From Oscillospiraceae bacterium (lineage in GTDB: Bacteria > Bacillota > Clostridia > Saccharofermentanales > Saccharofermentanaceae), in assembly GCA_015069205.1 (NCBI GenBank), contig SVIZ01000011.1, positions 19,257-83,256 on the forward strand: 64,000 nt of DNA, written 5' to 3'. The stretch's first letter is position 1. The number at the start of each line of letters is the position of its first letter. The translations under genes were made by a program, and so were the position numbers. Shown here one piece after another: positions 8,490 through 17,366 of the stretch. The notes beneath the pieces were generated by a model, which was not told the DNA's origin, ran no database searches, and worked only from the letters and a program-made list of their open reading frames with translations.

Positions 8490-9333
8490 TCACCGGCAGG
8501 CATCCCAAAAGGCCGAAGCAGTTGGGTCCTAAGATCGACAGGTGTTGGTTGCCGCTCTTAAGAAGGAACATAAGGGGCATCGCTGCAGCATTCATTGAAG
8601 AGTGCATGAGGGAAGGGATCCAGATGCAGCCTGTTTTCTCGTAAGCGAAGTCGATCAGGATACCGAATGCACAAAGAGCTACGCATATCATGACGGGTCC
8701 TAAAAAAGACTTGCCGAAGTAATCGCCTTCGTAGAAGTAATTGCCGAGGATTACCAAAGGCCAGTGCCAGATGCCCCAGAGAGCGCCACCTGCAAGCTTG
8801 CCGCCGACAGGACCGAGCTTGCTCTTAAGGAACGGATACATAACGCCTCTCCAGCCGGCTTCCTCGCCGAGGCTCGGAAGGATCTGGGAGATGGGGAGGA
8901 ATGTAAGTGACATTACCGTCATCGTGATGAGCATTGCATAAGGGTTAATGGAAGATGTGTCGATGAGGGCTTTAGTCTCTTCGGGGAGCATTGCCATATA
9001 AGCGTCCAGGCTTACTCCGAATGCGTCCCTGTTGAACAGGAAGAAGAGCCCGGCGCCGATCCAGCTTAAGAGCTGGGGTCCGATGAGGGATGCAATCAGG
9101 TACTTAAACTTGAACTTCGGCTTCCATCCGAGCTTTTTGAAGGGAAGGCCGGATACGGCTACTGCGATCAAAGGAATGAATATTGCTATGAACCTGAAAA
9201 GGAACAGACAGAGCAGAGTGTTGCCGCCTTTATAGGCAATTCCTGCGATTGAAAGAGGGATATATGCCACCAGAAAGGCGACAGCCATAAAGATACCAAA
9301 CTTTTTGTTTGTTATTTCAGAAGTGTTTATCAT
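8440..9333 (-). CDS. CPBP family intramembrane metalloprotease
   Basis: Membrane protein of 297 residues with about eight helices, belonging to the CAAX/bacteriocin-processing (Abi) family. All catalytic motifs are visible: GEEAGWRG (E157, E158, R162), WGIWHWP (H190) and LMHSSMNAA (H244, N248). Members cleave membrane peptides, protect against bacteriocins or act in signalling. The gene lies 16 bases after an HTH-membrane regulator, so the two form an operon, and the regulator may control it. Its 3' end carries a partial duplication (separate entry). Confidence 0.9.
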   Translation of the reverse strand: MINTSEITNKKFGIFMAVAFLVAYIPLSIAGIAYKGGNTLLCLFLFRFIAIFIPLIAVAVSGLPFKKLGWKPKFKFKYLIASLIGPQLLSWIGAGLFFLFNRDAFGVSLDAYMAMLPEETKALIDTSSINPYAMLITMTVMSLTFLPISQILPSLGEEAGWRGVMYPFLKSKLGPVGGKLAGGALWGIWHWPLVILGNYFYEGDYFGKSFLGPVMICVALCAFGILIDFAYEKTGCIWIPSLMHSSMNAAAMPLMFLLKSGNQHLSILGPNCFGLLGCLPVIIFAAVLLFANGKKQA

Positions 9334-9349
9334 ATTGTGATCCTCATTA

Positions 9350-9865
9350 TTATTTCTTGTTTTTGCCGAGCTTTGATTGCTTCCATTCCGTGACCTTACG
9401 GAAATTCTTGTCGGTAATGAAGATGCCCATAATGAGCATTCCGAACATTATTCCGAGCAGGCCGCCGTTGAGAAAGCCGTAAAGGCCGGTATCGATATCC
9501 GGTCCGAAGAAGATCAGAAGAATGTAGAGAGCTCCGCAAACGGTTGCGCCGATGAACATCAGCTGCATTCTCTTCATTACTTTCTTCATATTGTCGTCAG
9601 TGTAATCTGCTGCCATGAGCATTGTTTCTTTAAGATCCTTATCCATGGTCTCGTTTTTCCTTTCGCCATTGAAGATTTCCCTCATGTCGACATCGTAAAG
9701 ATCTGCAAGCTCAACTAAGATCGAGAGGTCCGGAAGGTTGCTTCCTGTCTCCCATCTTGAGACTGTTCTTCTTGAGACGTTCATCTTATCTGCAAGTTCT
9801 TCCTGAGTAAGGTTTTTGTCCTTTCGAAGTGTCTTAAGAAATTCTCCAATCTTCTGCTGATCCAT
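9350..9865 (-). CDS. XRE-type HTH regulator with membrane tail (paralogue 1)
   Basis: Protein of 171 residues. An XRE/Cro helix-turn-helix covers about residues 5-62 (TQEELADKMNVSRRTVSRWE, then LPDLSILVELADLYDVDMREI). Two membrane helices follow (about 103-121 and 128-150). ATG 9865 has AGGAGGC upstream. The second copy, at 46674, shares most of the HTH (SRWETGxNLPDxSxLVExADxYDVDxREI) and the upstream operator-like block. Members of this group are membrane-tethered repressors of unknown signal, often next to transporters or CPBP proteases, as here. Autoregulation is inferred from the shared upstream dyad. Confidence 0.88.
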   Translation of the reverse strand: MDQQKIGEFLKTLRKDKNLTQEELADKMNVSRRTVSRWETGSNLPDLSILVELADLYDVDMREIFNGERKNETMDKDLKETMLMAADYTDDNMKKVMKRMQLMFIGATVCGALYILLIFFGPDIDTGLYGFLNGGLLGIMFGMLIMGIFITDKNFRKVTEWKQSKLGKNKK

Positions 9866-9922
9866 TTCCGTCTGCCTCCTTGAGTGATGGCTTGAGTTTA
9901 GTTTTCCGCCCGCCCGAAAAAC

Positions 9923-9977
9923 AGGACACAAAACGAGCAAATGCCTTGTTTTCGGGAATGGGACACCAAATGTCCCA
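9923..9977 (-). promoter_or_regulatory. Operator-like block upstream of HTH-membrane paralogue 1
   Basis: The dyad GGGACA-N5-TGTCCC (9960-9976) is followed on the minus strand by CCCGAAAACAAGGCA (9956-9942) and a third half-site TGTCC (9928-9924). The same arrangement occurs upstream of the paralogue at 46567-46617. The dyad lies 94 bases from the start codon here and 92 bases there. Probably the binding site of the encoded regulator. Confidence 0.6.
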
Positions 9978-10016
9978 TGGTTTTTGCTTATTATAACAAA
10001 GGGTTTTCTTAGCGCG

Positions 10017-10025
10017 TGTTATAAT
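10017..10025 (+). promoter_or_regulatory. Extended -10 promoter for deacetylase
   Basis: TGTTATAAT is an extended -10 box about 54 bases upstream of the chosen start. No convincing -35 is seen, which extended -10 promoters can tolerate. Confidence 0.5.
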
Positions 10026-10078
10026 TGTCTTCAGGCATCAGGATATGATAGTTAATGAATAAATATGAGGATGAAATA

Positions 10079-10777
10079 ATGATCAGGGCATTACTTACAA
10101 TCGATGACGTCTCATCAAATAACACACCCGCAATCGTTGATTACTTAAACGGGAAGAATATTCCCGCGATAATGTTCATGGTAGGGCAGTGGGCCGAAAA
10201 CCACCCTGCAGAACTGATATATGCATTGCAGCACGGCATGATCGTAGGCAACCACAGCTATACCCATCCTCATTTCTCTGAGATCAGTTTTGAAGAATGC
10301 AAAAAAGAGATCGAAAAGAACGAGGAAGTCTTAAATAAGTTCTACGAAGAAGCCGGCGTTGAGAGAAAGTACAGACCTTTCCGTTTCCCTTATGGTGACA
10401 AGGGCGGAGACAACAAAGCCCTCATTCAGGAATATCTTTCCGGGCAGGGCTTCAACAAAGTCGACGATACTAAATTCGGCTATCCTTTCTGGACAGAAGA
10501 AGGCCACAACAAGGACATCGATACATTCTGGACTTTTGATTTTGCTGAATATAACATCCGTCCGGGCTCAGGCTTCGGCCTTGAAGACGTCATGAAGCGC
10601 ATCTACGATAAGGAACCCGGGACAGGTGCTCCGCTTTTGGCTGACGGAAGCTGCCACCTGCTGCTCCTTCATGCGCATGATGAGACGGAAGCCATGGTTC
10701 CTGAGTACTATAAGATCTTCATCGAAGAGCTGCTCAAGAACGGCGTGGAGTTTGTAAAGCCCGAATTTATTTCTTAA
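10079..10777 (+). CDS. Polysaccharide deacetylase (NodB-like)
   Basis: Carbohydrate esterase of the NodB homology fold, 232 residues, without signal peptide. The first metal-binding motif is LLTIDDV, and the second is GNHSYTHPHF with the His pair that binds the metal. RFPYGDKGG and LLLLHAHDE match the later conserved motifs. ATG 10079 is chosen because GAGGA lies eight bases upstream; ATG 10055 gives eight extra residues with a poorer site. The lack of an export signal suggests an intracellular substrate. The gene ends in a four-base overlap with the convergent DUF3021 gene. Confidence 0.85.
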   Translation: MIRALLTIDDVSSNNTPAIVDYLNGKNIPAIMFMVGQWAENHPAELIYALQHGMIVGNHSYTHPHFSEISFEECKKEIEKNEEVLNKFYEEAGVERKYRPFRFPYGDKGGDNKALIQEYLSGQGFNKVDDTKFGYPFWTEEGHNKDIDTFWTFDFAEYNIRPGSGFGLEDVMKRIYDKEPGTGAPLLADGSCHLLLLHAHDETEAMVPEYYKIFIEELLKNGVEFVKPEFIS

Positions 10778-11223
10778 TCCCGGGATTCCTTTGCCGAGAA
10801 AGATCTCTGGAACTCCTTCAGATCGGAGGTCATGATCTTCGCGCTTCTCTTATCGAAGAAAAATCTGATGACGATAACGAGCACGAAGACTACTGCGATC
10901 GATACCATCTCTGCAATTATGAGCGTAAGATTCTCAATCCTTAAGCCGTTGATCCCGAATGTGAATATAAGGATTATGAGTTCGATCGACAGAAGCTGGA
11001 TCACTTCTCTTACTATCATCTGCTTTACGGTCAGCTCGCGCTTTGAGTACATGACAATGCCGGGAATTATTCCGAGCGCTCCGTCGATTATCGGTACAAG
11101 AAAAGCCGAATAGGTGATCTCCTGGTCGGGTGCGAGGATCGTTCCGCATACGAATATCACGATATTTACCAGAGTTACTATGATGAAGAAATTCATCAGA
11201 TTGTCTTTTATGTTTTCCTTCAT
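10774..11223 (-). CDS. DUF3021 membrane protein
   Basis: Membrane protein of 149 residues with four predicted helices (about 12-30, 42-60, 75-95, 103-123) and a charged C-terminus. It fits the DUF3021 family, which is regularly encoded directly after a LytTR regulator, as here (three-base gap). In such pairs the membrane protein is thought to modulate the regulator. It is the last gene of an operon with a LytTR protein and a hydrolase. Confidence 0.8.
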   Translation of the reverse strand: MKENIKDNLMNFFIIVTLVNIVIFVCGTILAPDQEITYSAFLVPIIDGALGIIPGIVMYSKRELTVKQMIVREVIQLLSIELIILIFTFGINGLRIENLTLIIAEMVSIAVVFVLVIVIRFFFDKRSAKIMTSDLKEFQRSFSAKESRD

Positions 11224-11226
11224 GAC

Positions 11227-11670
11227 TTATACCTTCTTCGAGATGAATTCCTTGAACGGATTAACGTATTTGCGCGAGATTATTACCTCTTCGCCGTTTC
11301 TTAAGATGCAGCTGAATCTTCCGTTCAGCGCGGGCTTGATCGAATCGACTTTCATGATGTTTAACACGACTGATTTGGAGATCCTTAAAAAGCTCCTGCC
11401 TTTTAACAGTTCTTCGAATTCATAGAGCTTTCTTGTGGTCTCATAACAGTCTTTGGATGAGTAGATGAAAGTCTTGTTGTCGACCGATTCGATGTAGAAG
11501 ATCTCGGTCACGGGGATCGCGTATTTCTTCTCGCCCTTCGTGCCGCTTATGTTGCCTTCCAGGTTTTCCACAAACCTGACGATATCGTTGATACGGCCGT
11601 CACGCACGTGACAGCCGATCTCGATATATTCCTCTTCGGTCTCGCCGATCTTCTTAACGTTAATGTCCAT
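11227..11670 (-). CDS. LytTR-type DNA-binding regulator
   Basis: Transcription factor of 147 residues without a receiver domain. The LytTR domain spans about residues 45-145: IPVTEIFYIESVDNKTFIY, the ETTRKLYEFEELL helix, and FLRISKSVVLNIMKVDSIKP. Its start codon overlaps the stop of the hydrolase gene in a TAATG junction, so translation is probably coupled. It is followed by a DUF3021 gene. Short LytTR-DUF3021 pairs form self-regulating membrane-linked switches in Firmicutes. Confidence 0.87.
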   Translation of the reverse strand: MDINVKKIGETEEEYIEIGCHVRDGRINDIVRFVENLEGNISGTKGEKKYAIPVTEIFYIESVDNKTFIYSSKDCYETTRKLYEFEELLKGRSFLRISKSVVLNIMKVDSIKPALNGRFSCILRNGEEVIISRKYVNPFKEFISKKV

Positions 11671-13046
11671 TATCTGACTCCGGGATAAGATTCGTTCACA
11701 GAGAACTGACCTTCTCCTTTAAGATAGCAATCAAAGAAACTGACCGCAAGGGAGTTTACCCGGTCCATCATGTAAGCGTTGTCGACGTTGCCCGAGCCTA
11801 AAAGTTTTGCGAGGAAAGGCGAGAACAGCGGAAGATCCGTATAATCCATGTGGAGCGACCCTTCGAAGTATGTGCCGTAGTAAACATCGGCATTGTCCCT
11901 GATAACGAAATTCGGATAGGGATAATCCATCTTCTCGATCTCGGTCAGTTCGTAGTAGCTTTCCGCATTCTTCAGCTCGAAAAGAGGCACGTGGTACTCC
12001 ACGTCTTCAATTATATATTTGCCGTCTTTAGCGCCTTTTATGGATCCGAGCATCGTTCCGTCGATGTCGATCACTGCATCGATGTCATCTCTTTCCAAGC
12101 CGATCTCGACAGCAGTCGCGCCGCCCATCGAATGACCCATAACACCGATCTTGTCCGTATCGATGAGGCCAAGAGCTTCCAGAGAATCTTTCTTTAATGA
12201 TTCATTTTCAAACCAGTATGCTTCGATGTCGTTTTCATCCGCTCCTTTCTTGAGTTCGTCGAGCACGAAGTTCATGTCATCAACACGGAGCTTCATCCAC
12301 TTGGCAGATTCTTCGGAGATCATCTCTTCTGCAGCATCTCCGTTTGCGTTCATTACGCTGTTAATGAAATCAGGATCAACGGTAATCGTCTTTCCGTTTG
12401 TATCCTTCGTGAAGAAAGAGTGATATGGGTGATCAAGGCTTACGACGACATAGCCCTGGCTTGCAAGTTCAAGATAAGTTGAAGCGTTGCTCTCATAATA
12501 TCCGAATGCGCCGTGAGAGAAAACGACGAGAGGGAATCTGTCACCTTCGGATGCATTCTCCGGATAGAAGAAATAAACGGGAACTTCCCTATAAGAACCG
12601 TCGCTCTCAAACTCTTCGATCCTGTTCTTATCGGCCAGGATGGCACTGCTCTGCTTTACTCCATAAGGGCCGTGAACAGGGAGTCCCGCGTAGTCCGTGA
12701 AGATGAATGAAGGCAGCATTGCGCCTGCGATAAGAAGGATGCTTAATATAAGGCTTGCGATCTTTCCGGAGAGCTTCTTTGCCACGGTCTTGTTTTTGTT
12801 GATGAGCACTGACACACCTGCAAAAACAAGTCTTATGACAAGAAGGATAATAAGTCCCGTGAACCTGAAACTCGTATCGATCCCGGGAAGGAGCAGCATC
12901 AACGCGAAAAGTACCGCCTGTCCAAGATTGGCGATGAGTCGTCTTAACGACCACGTCTTTTTGGAAGACTTTTTTATCTGGTCGAAGATCAGAAATCCGA
13001 TCTCAATTGCCGCCATTAAAATGAGTAGTAAATATGCCATAACCAT
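11670..13046 (-). CDS. Membrane-anchored alpha/beta hydrolase (PAF-acetylhydrolase-like)
   Basis: Hydrolase of 458 residues with four or five N-terminal membrane helices (residues 1-115) and an extracytoplasmic or membrane-proximal alpha/beta hydrolase domain (about 130-450). VVFSHGAFGYYES forms the oxyanion region, and GHSMGG carries the nucleophile Ser306; DIDGTM and GSLHMDYTDL fit the acid and His positions. The fold resembles plasma PAF-acetylhydrolase and dienelactone hydrolases, so an ester or lipid substrate is likely. Start is ATG 13046 or 13040, both near GCAGG. It is first in the operon with LytTR and DUF3021. Confidence 0.83.
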   Translation of the reverse strand: MVMAYLLLILMAAIEIGFLIFDQIKKSSKKTWSLRRLIANLGQAVLFALMLLLPGIDTSFRFTGLIILLVIRLVFAGVSVLINKNKTVAKKLSGKIASLILSILLIAGAMLPSFIFTDYAGLPVHGPYGVKQSSAILADKNRIEEFESDGSYREVPVYFFYPENASEGDRFPLVVFSHGAFGYYESNASTYLELASQGYVVVSLDHPYHSFFTKDTNGKTITVDPDFINSVMNANGDAAEEMISEESAKWMKLRVDDMNFVLDELKKGADENDIEAYWFENESLKKDSLEALGLIDTDKIGVMGHSMGGATAVEIGLERDDIDAVIDIDGTMLGSIKGAKDGKYIIEDVEYHVPLFELKNAESYYELTEIEKMDYPYPNFVIRDNADVYYGTYFEGSLHMDYTDLPLFSPFLAKLLGSGNVDNAYMMDRVNSLAVSFFDCYLKGEGQFSVNESYPGVR

Positions 13047-13172
13047 ACCTGCCTTTGCTTGTTTTGAGGCGAGTATAGTTAACGGAATTCCCGGGCTCAA
13101 TGACTCTTAAGGTAAGATGCAAAAAAGCGTTGTGAAATGCAGAAAATGCCTTAACCAATACGAATTACATAT

Positions 13173-13181
13173 TGGTATAAT
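13173..13181 (+). promoter_or_regulatory. Extended -10 promoter for tautomerase operon
   Basis: TGGTATAAT is an extended -10 box 31 bases upstream of the tautomerase start, with GGAGG at 13199-13203. Confidence 0.55.
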
Positions 13182-13212
13182 GGGAAATATAAATTTTCGG
13201 AGGTATATGAAT

Positions 13213-13443
13213 ATGCCGCATGTAGAGATCAAATGCTATCCGGGCAGAACGGAAGAAGTAAAGGCAAAGTGTGCCGAAGAAGTAGCTAAGGCAATTTCTG
13301 AAACAATGGGATGCGATCTGTCAAGCGTTTCCATCGCGATAAAAGAGGTCGAAAAGGAAGACTGGAAGTCAAAGGTCTGGGATACACAGATCGCGCCTGA
13401 GTGTGACAGCTTATATAAAAAGCCCGGTTATACTTGTGACTGA
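13213..13443 (+). CDS. 4-oxalocrotonate tautomerase family protein
   Basis: Small enzyme of 76 residues. The sequence starts MPHVEIKCYPGR, so removal of Met exposes the N-terminal Pro that acts as catalytic base in this superfamily. The expected beta-alpha-beta pattern and a conserved Arg (R12) follow. ATG 13213 (nine bases after GGAGG) is preferred over ATG 13207 or upstream starts because only this start gives Pro1. The natural substrate cannot be told. It is followed after 14 bases by a nitroreductase, probably cotranscribed. Confidence 0.88.
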   Translation: MPHVEIKCYPGRTEEVKAKCAEEVAKAISETMGCDLSSVSIAIKEVEKEDWKSKVWDTQIAPECDSLYKKPGYTCD

Positions 13444-13457
13444 TCAAGGAGGATGCC

Positions 13458-13970
13458 ATGGAATTCACCGATGTAATAAGAGACCGTTATTCATGCAAGA
13501 GTTACGACGGAAGAAAAGTCGAGCCTGAAAAGCTTGAGAGGATCCTTGAGGCAGGAAGGCTCGCGCCCACAGCGAAGAACCTTCAGGAACAGCACATCTA
13601 CGTCATCCAGTCTGACGACGGACTTGCGAAGATAGATAAAGTCACACCCTGCAGATACAACGCAGGCACATGCCTTCTTGTTGCTTTCGATAAGAACAAC
13701 GTTTATACATATCCGGATTCTGCAAGGGAATCAGGCGTTGAGGATGCATCGATCGTTGCAACGCATCTCATGCTCGCAGCGGCAAACGAAGGTGTCGACA
13801 GCTGCTGGCTCAACTGCATCGATCTTGAGCAGATAAGATCCGTATTCGATCTTCCTGACAACGAGGATGTTCTCATGATCCTTGATCTCGGTTATGCATC
13901 GGCAGGAACAGGTCCTCTTTCAAATCACGGAAAGAGAAAGCCTTTGTCGGAGACAGTTACTTATCTGTGA
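13458..13970 (+). CDS. Nitroreductase family protein
   Basis: FMN-dependent oxidoreductase of 170 residues, shorter than classical nitroreductases (about 200). The N-terminal RDRYSCKSYDGRKVE and LEAGRLAPTAKNLQEQ are the FMN-binding signatures; the C-terminal LGYASAGTGPLSNHGKRKPLSETV also fits. The start has AAGGAGG upstream. It reduces quinones, flavins or nitro compounds with NAD(P)H; substrate unknown. It converges on the transglutaminase gene with a two-base gap. Confidence 0.88.
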   Translation: MEFTDVIRDRYSCKSYDGRKVEPEKLERILEAGRLAPTAKNLQEQHIYVIQSDDGLAKIDKVTPCRYNAGTCLLVAFDKNNVYTYPDSARESGVEDASIVATHLMLAAANEGVDSCWLNCIDLEQIRSVFDLPDNEDVLMILDLGYASAGTGPLSNHGKRKPLSETVTYL

Positions 13971-13972
13971 TA

Positions 13973-16408
13973 TCAGATATTAATAAGCAACAGTCTGAAC
14001 AGGAGCTTCTTTAATCTGGTATAGCTCTTTGAACATTCAACCATATGCTCCCTACATAATGTATGGAGCATTTTTATTTCTTCATCAGACAGCGAATCTG
14101 CGGCGAACGCAGCCTTCTCGGCGATCTCAACTGCCTTTCTCGGGATCGTAAATCTTAACGTGCGTCCCATGAAGCAATAGTAGTGGTAGTATGCGATGGC
14201 CTTTTCGTCGTTCTTGTCGGTATTGAATTTTCGGTACCAGAAGATATAGTAAGCGACCCTCAGGATCATCACGAATACGACCAGTGAGACTACTACTATC
14301 AATAAGATGAGAAGTACTTTAAGAGTGACCTGCTCGATCTCTTTGACCTTCTGTTCTGCAGGTGAGATATATTCATCGTCAGTACCTGCAGGATCTGTGC
14401 CTTCGTATTCAATATCAACTGACGGAACAGTCTCACCTTCAGGTGTTGTGGGAGCGGCAGCCGGTGTGGGTGTTGCTCCGGCTTCAGTTGTCCCGGATGT
14501 CTCTTCAGTCTCTGTTGTATCCGGAGCCGTCTCTTCAGTTTCTTCCGCACCGGTCTCGGAAGGTTCAGTCTCAGAACTCCCGGAAGGTTCAGTTGGTTCT
14601 TCGTTATTTCCTAATTCCGGATTCTCGATCTCAGGATAAGCTTTTGTCAGCGCGTCGACATTGTAGAAACTTGCATCGGAGCCGCAGCCGGGCGTTGAAT
14701 CTCCCATTACCCAGCCGTATTCGGGTATGAAGAATTCGAACCAGGCATGTGCCTGCTCAGCTGTGACAATGCTCTCGGAATCGTTAAAGGAGTTGTTAAC
14801 GACATAGCCTCTGACATATCTTGTGGGGACACCGATCATTCTCAAAAGGACCATGGTGGTTGCAGCATAATGGACGCAGATTCCGCTCTCGGCATCGCTT
14901 ACGAACCACGCAACAAAATCAACGTCTTCAGGCGGATATTCCGTATCCCTGTCATAAGGGTGAAGCTGGCTTACAAATTCGGTTACCCTTCTGACTTTTT
15001 CGACATCGGACATCTCGGTATATCCGTGGTATACGTCCAGGTACCAGTCGGGAAGATCGCCGCTCTCGATAAGAGCGCCCTTGGTGCCATAAGGAACCCT
15101 GAGACACGTTCTGTAAACATAGGTATTCAGATACTGCTCAGAATATATGTTGCCAGTCTGTACAGGCAGAGGCGAAGCAGCGAAAACGGTCTGGTTCTGG
15201 TGCGTATTGTTGAAAGGATTTACGTTGGAATATTCTGTTGAATCTTCGACATAGAAGTCGTTGTAATAAGGCACTATGTCGATGGCAGAGTATCCTATCG
15301 GGGTTATCTCGACCGTGCACGGAGCTTGCTGATAGAATACCCAGTAGTCGTCTTTATAAACGTTGTTCGTTACTCTTGATGACTTAAGTGTATTGTTTTC
15401 GTATGTATCGAACGACTCAACTTTAAGATACATGGTGTGGCCCATGAAAAGCGGTCCGTTGTAAGAAAGATTACGCTTTCTGTTTACCCGGAGGACCGGG
15501 TCTGAAGTCGGGTTGAATGGTCCGATGCGTTCCAGGTTTGTGCTTGACGAATAGAGAGGGGAGAACATGTCGTAGTTTTCTTCGAAATACGGATTCTTAA
15601 AACCGTTTATCGCGTTGTCGAGCATCATGCTGAGTTTGCTGCCGCTGCCAAAAGTCTTGTCGACTTTCTCCTGCATCGAGATAAGGATATTGGTTGCGAG
15701 CTCATTCTGTTTGTACTTGTCTCCCGGGAAGATCGAGCCGAAGAGCACCGAGAAAATGATCACGGGAATTATCAGTATAAGCAGGGCCCTCTCGGCTACT
15801 GCACGGCTCTTGTTGCGGAAAGCATGCGCGAATAAAAGCAGTATTACTCCGGTTGCTGCAATAAGGCAGGGAACCACCCGGGGAACCATGATGATGTTGG
15901 CAACAGCGCATACAAATACCGGAAGATATGTCAGAAGTCCTACGGGTATCAGCCTGCGTCTCATCAGGAAATACGATGTGCAGCATACTGCGATCAGATT
16001 ATATGCTGCAAGAAATGCGAATATCGCAGTGTTTTCGCCCGCATAATCGTCATAATTTCCGGGGAACCAATAGAAAGCATAGAGCCTGATATAGTAGCAC
16101 AATCCGAGAAGACCGGTGCGCACTTTGAAAAGGTTTGTGATGAGCAAAAGCGCCAGTATAGACGGAGCTGCAATGAAACCGCCAATGCTGAGTTTCTTTT
16201 TGTTCAGATAGAATACAGCCGCAAACGCAATCGAAGTCACAAAAGATATGGCCAGGACCGATACCCAGTCAAAATCAAGTTCAAATGCCGTCCCGAGCAT
16301 CAGCATAAGTCCTGAGCTGATGCCCATTGTGGTAATGGCAGACGTTATTACCGAGCTTAAGCCGGGAGATTGGTTCTCTCTGACTGATACTATCTTTTCA
16401 GTCTTCAT
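13973..16408 (-). CDS. Transglutaminase-like membrane protein
   Basis: Protein of 811 residues. About seven N-terminal membrane helices (to about 225) precede a large outside part that contains a transglutaminase/protease core with catalytic Cys511 (GICVHYAATTM), His554 (EQAHAWFEF) and Asp570 (VMGDSTPG). A Thr/Glu/Pro-rich linker follows (about 600-680), then another membrane helix and a helical cytoplasmic tail. ATG 16408 has AGGAGGTG and overlaps the DUF58 gene by 11 bases. The MoxR-DUF58-TGc operon is widespread; its role is not settled, but the chaperone-like ATPase is thought to act on or with the envelope enzyme. Confidence 0.88.
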   Translation of the reverse strand: MKTEKIVSVRENQSPGLSSVITSAITTMGISSGLMLMLGTAFELDFDWVSVLAISFVTSIAFAAVFYLNKKKLSIGGFIAAPSILALLLITNLFKVRTGLLGLCYYIRLYAFYWFPGNYDDYAGENTAIFAFLAAYNLIAVCCTSYFLMRRRLIPVGLLTYLPVFVCAVANIIMVPRVVPCLIAATGVILLLFAHAFRNKSRAVAERALLILIIPVIIFSVLFGSIFPGDKYKQNELATNILISMQEKVDKTFGSGSKLSMMLDNAINGFKNPYFEENYDMFSPLYSSSTNLERIGPFNPTSDPVLRVNRKRNLSYNGPLFMGHTMYLKVESFDTYENNTLKSSRVTNNVYKDDYWVFYQQAPCTVEITPIGYSAIDIVPYYNDFYVEDSTEYSNVNPFNNTHQNQTVFAASPLPVQTGNIYSEQYLNTYVYRTCLRVPYGTKGALIESGDLPDWYLDVYHGYTEMSDVEKVRRVTEFVSQLHPYDRDTEYPPEDVDFVAWFVSDAESGICVHYAATTMVLLRMIGVPTRYVRGYVVNNSFNDSESIVTAEQAHAWFEFFIPEYGWVMGDSTPGCGSDASFYNVDALTKAYPEIENPELGNNEEPTEPSGSSETEPSETGAEETEETAPDTTETEETSGTTEAGATPTPAAAPTTPEGETVPSVDIEYEGTDPAGTDDEYISPAEQKVKEIEQVTLKVLLILLIVVVSLVVFVMILRVAYYIFWYRKFNTDKNDEKAIAYYHYYCFMGRTLRFTIPRKAVEIAEKAAFAADSLSDEEIKMLHTLCREHMVECSKSYTRLKKLLFRLLLINI

Positions 16409-17360
16409 GAGACACCTCCTCAGCAACATTTCCGCCGGGTTCGTCCATGTCATTCCTGTCATGGGATTCTTCGTTCAGATCGTCAGGTATCCTCATTCGG
16501 AGGATCATGGCAATTGCTCTCTGAAGATCAGTCTCTGATTCGACCTCAAAAGCGATCTCTCTTCTGTCGGGAGGAATTATCCTGATCTTATGAGGAGTCT
16601 CGTGCTCGATGAAAAATCTTGAAGTGAATAATATCTGTCCGAGATGAAGATCCATCAGATCCCTGTCATGTGTGAGCTTCAGGATGACGCGCGAATGTCC
16701 GCCGTATTCTTCCAGCGGTTCTTTGACGAGAAGCTTGTCTTTCTTGGCGGACATCTTCCAGTGTATGGTCTTGACCGGATCGCCCATCTGATAGTCTCTT
16801 ATGTCGTAGATCTCAGTGTGCGGCTGCTTTGCCTTGCGGAGGTTCTTGGCCTTGAATCCGAACATGTCAGGCATGACTTCCGGCATTGCGGGAACGGGCA
16901 TTACGAGTATCTCTTTATCTTTGTTTATCGTCTTGCTGAAATGGAAAAATCCGAAGAGATCGTACACATCGATCTTCGGCATCTTATATGTGAAAGAACC
17001 GCAGTGCGAAGTATCCACAGGGATCTTTGAAGTGCCTTTGTCGTGTATTATCAGCGCGAGCTTTTTCGTAGTGCCTGCCATATGGTCAGTTACTTCGGCA
17101 TTGATCCTGCAGAATGCAAAATAGGAAGCATTTCCGTTTACTGTGATCCTTATGTACAAAGGAACTCCGACAGGAGCGTCCGACGGGCATTCCACTTCAT
17201 ATGTCATCGTCTGCGATGCTATGACGCATAACAGAAGTGCCAGAAACGGAACCAGAAGTATTACGATCAGGCAGAACCATGAGACCCACATCTTGTAGCA
17301 AAGGAAAAAGATGAAGGTTGAGATCAGTGAGACTGAGTAAATGACCCAGGTCTTCAGCAT
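16398..17360 (-). CDS. DUF58 domain protein
   Basis: Protein of 320 residues with two N-terminal membrane helices (about 5-50) and a beta-rich middle domain. The DUF58 signature is YDIRDYQMGDPVKTIHWKMS at about residues 188-207, followed by KKDKLLVKEP. The family has a von Willebrand A-like fold and is nearly always paired with a MoxR ATPase, which lies six bases upstream here. It overlaps the transglutaminase gene downstream, so the three proteins are made together. Confidence 0.9.
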   Translation of the reverse strand: MLKTWVIYSVSLISTFIFFLCYKMWVSWFCLIVILLVPFLALLLCVIASQTMTYEVECPSDAPVGVPLYIRITVNGNASYFAFCRINAEVTDHMAGTTKKLALIIHDKGTSKIPVDTSHCGSFTYKMPKIDVYDLFGFFHFSKTINKDKEILVMPVPAMPEVMPDMFGFKAKNLRKAKQPHTEIYDIRDYQMGDPVKTIHWKMSAKKDKLLVKEPLEEYGGHSRVILKLTHDRDLMDLHLGQILFTSRFFIEHETPHKIRIIPPDRREIAFEVESETDLQRAIAMILRMRIPDDLNEESHDRNDMDEPGGNVAEEVSHED

Positions 17361-17366
17361 AACTTA

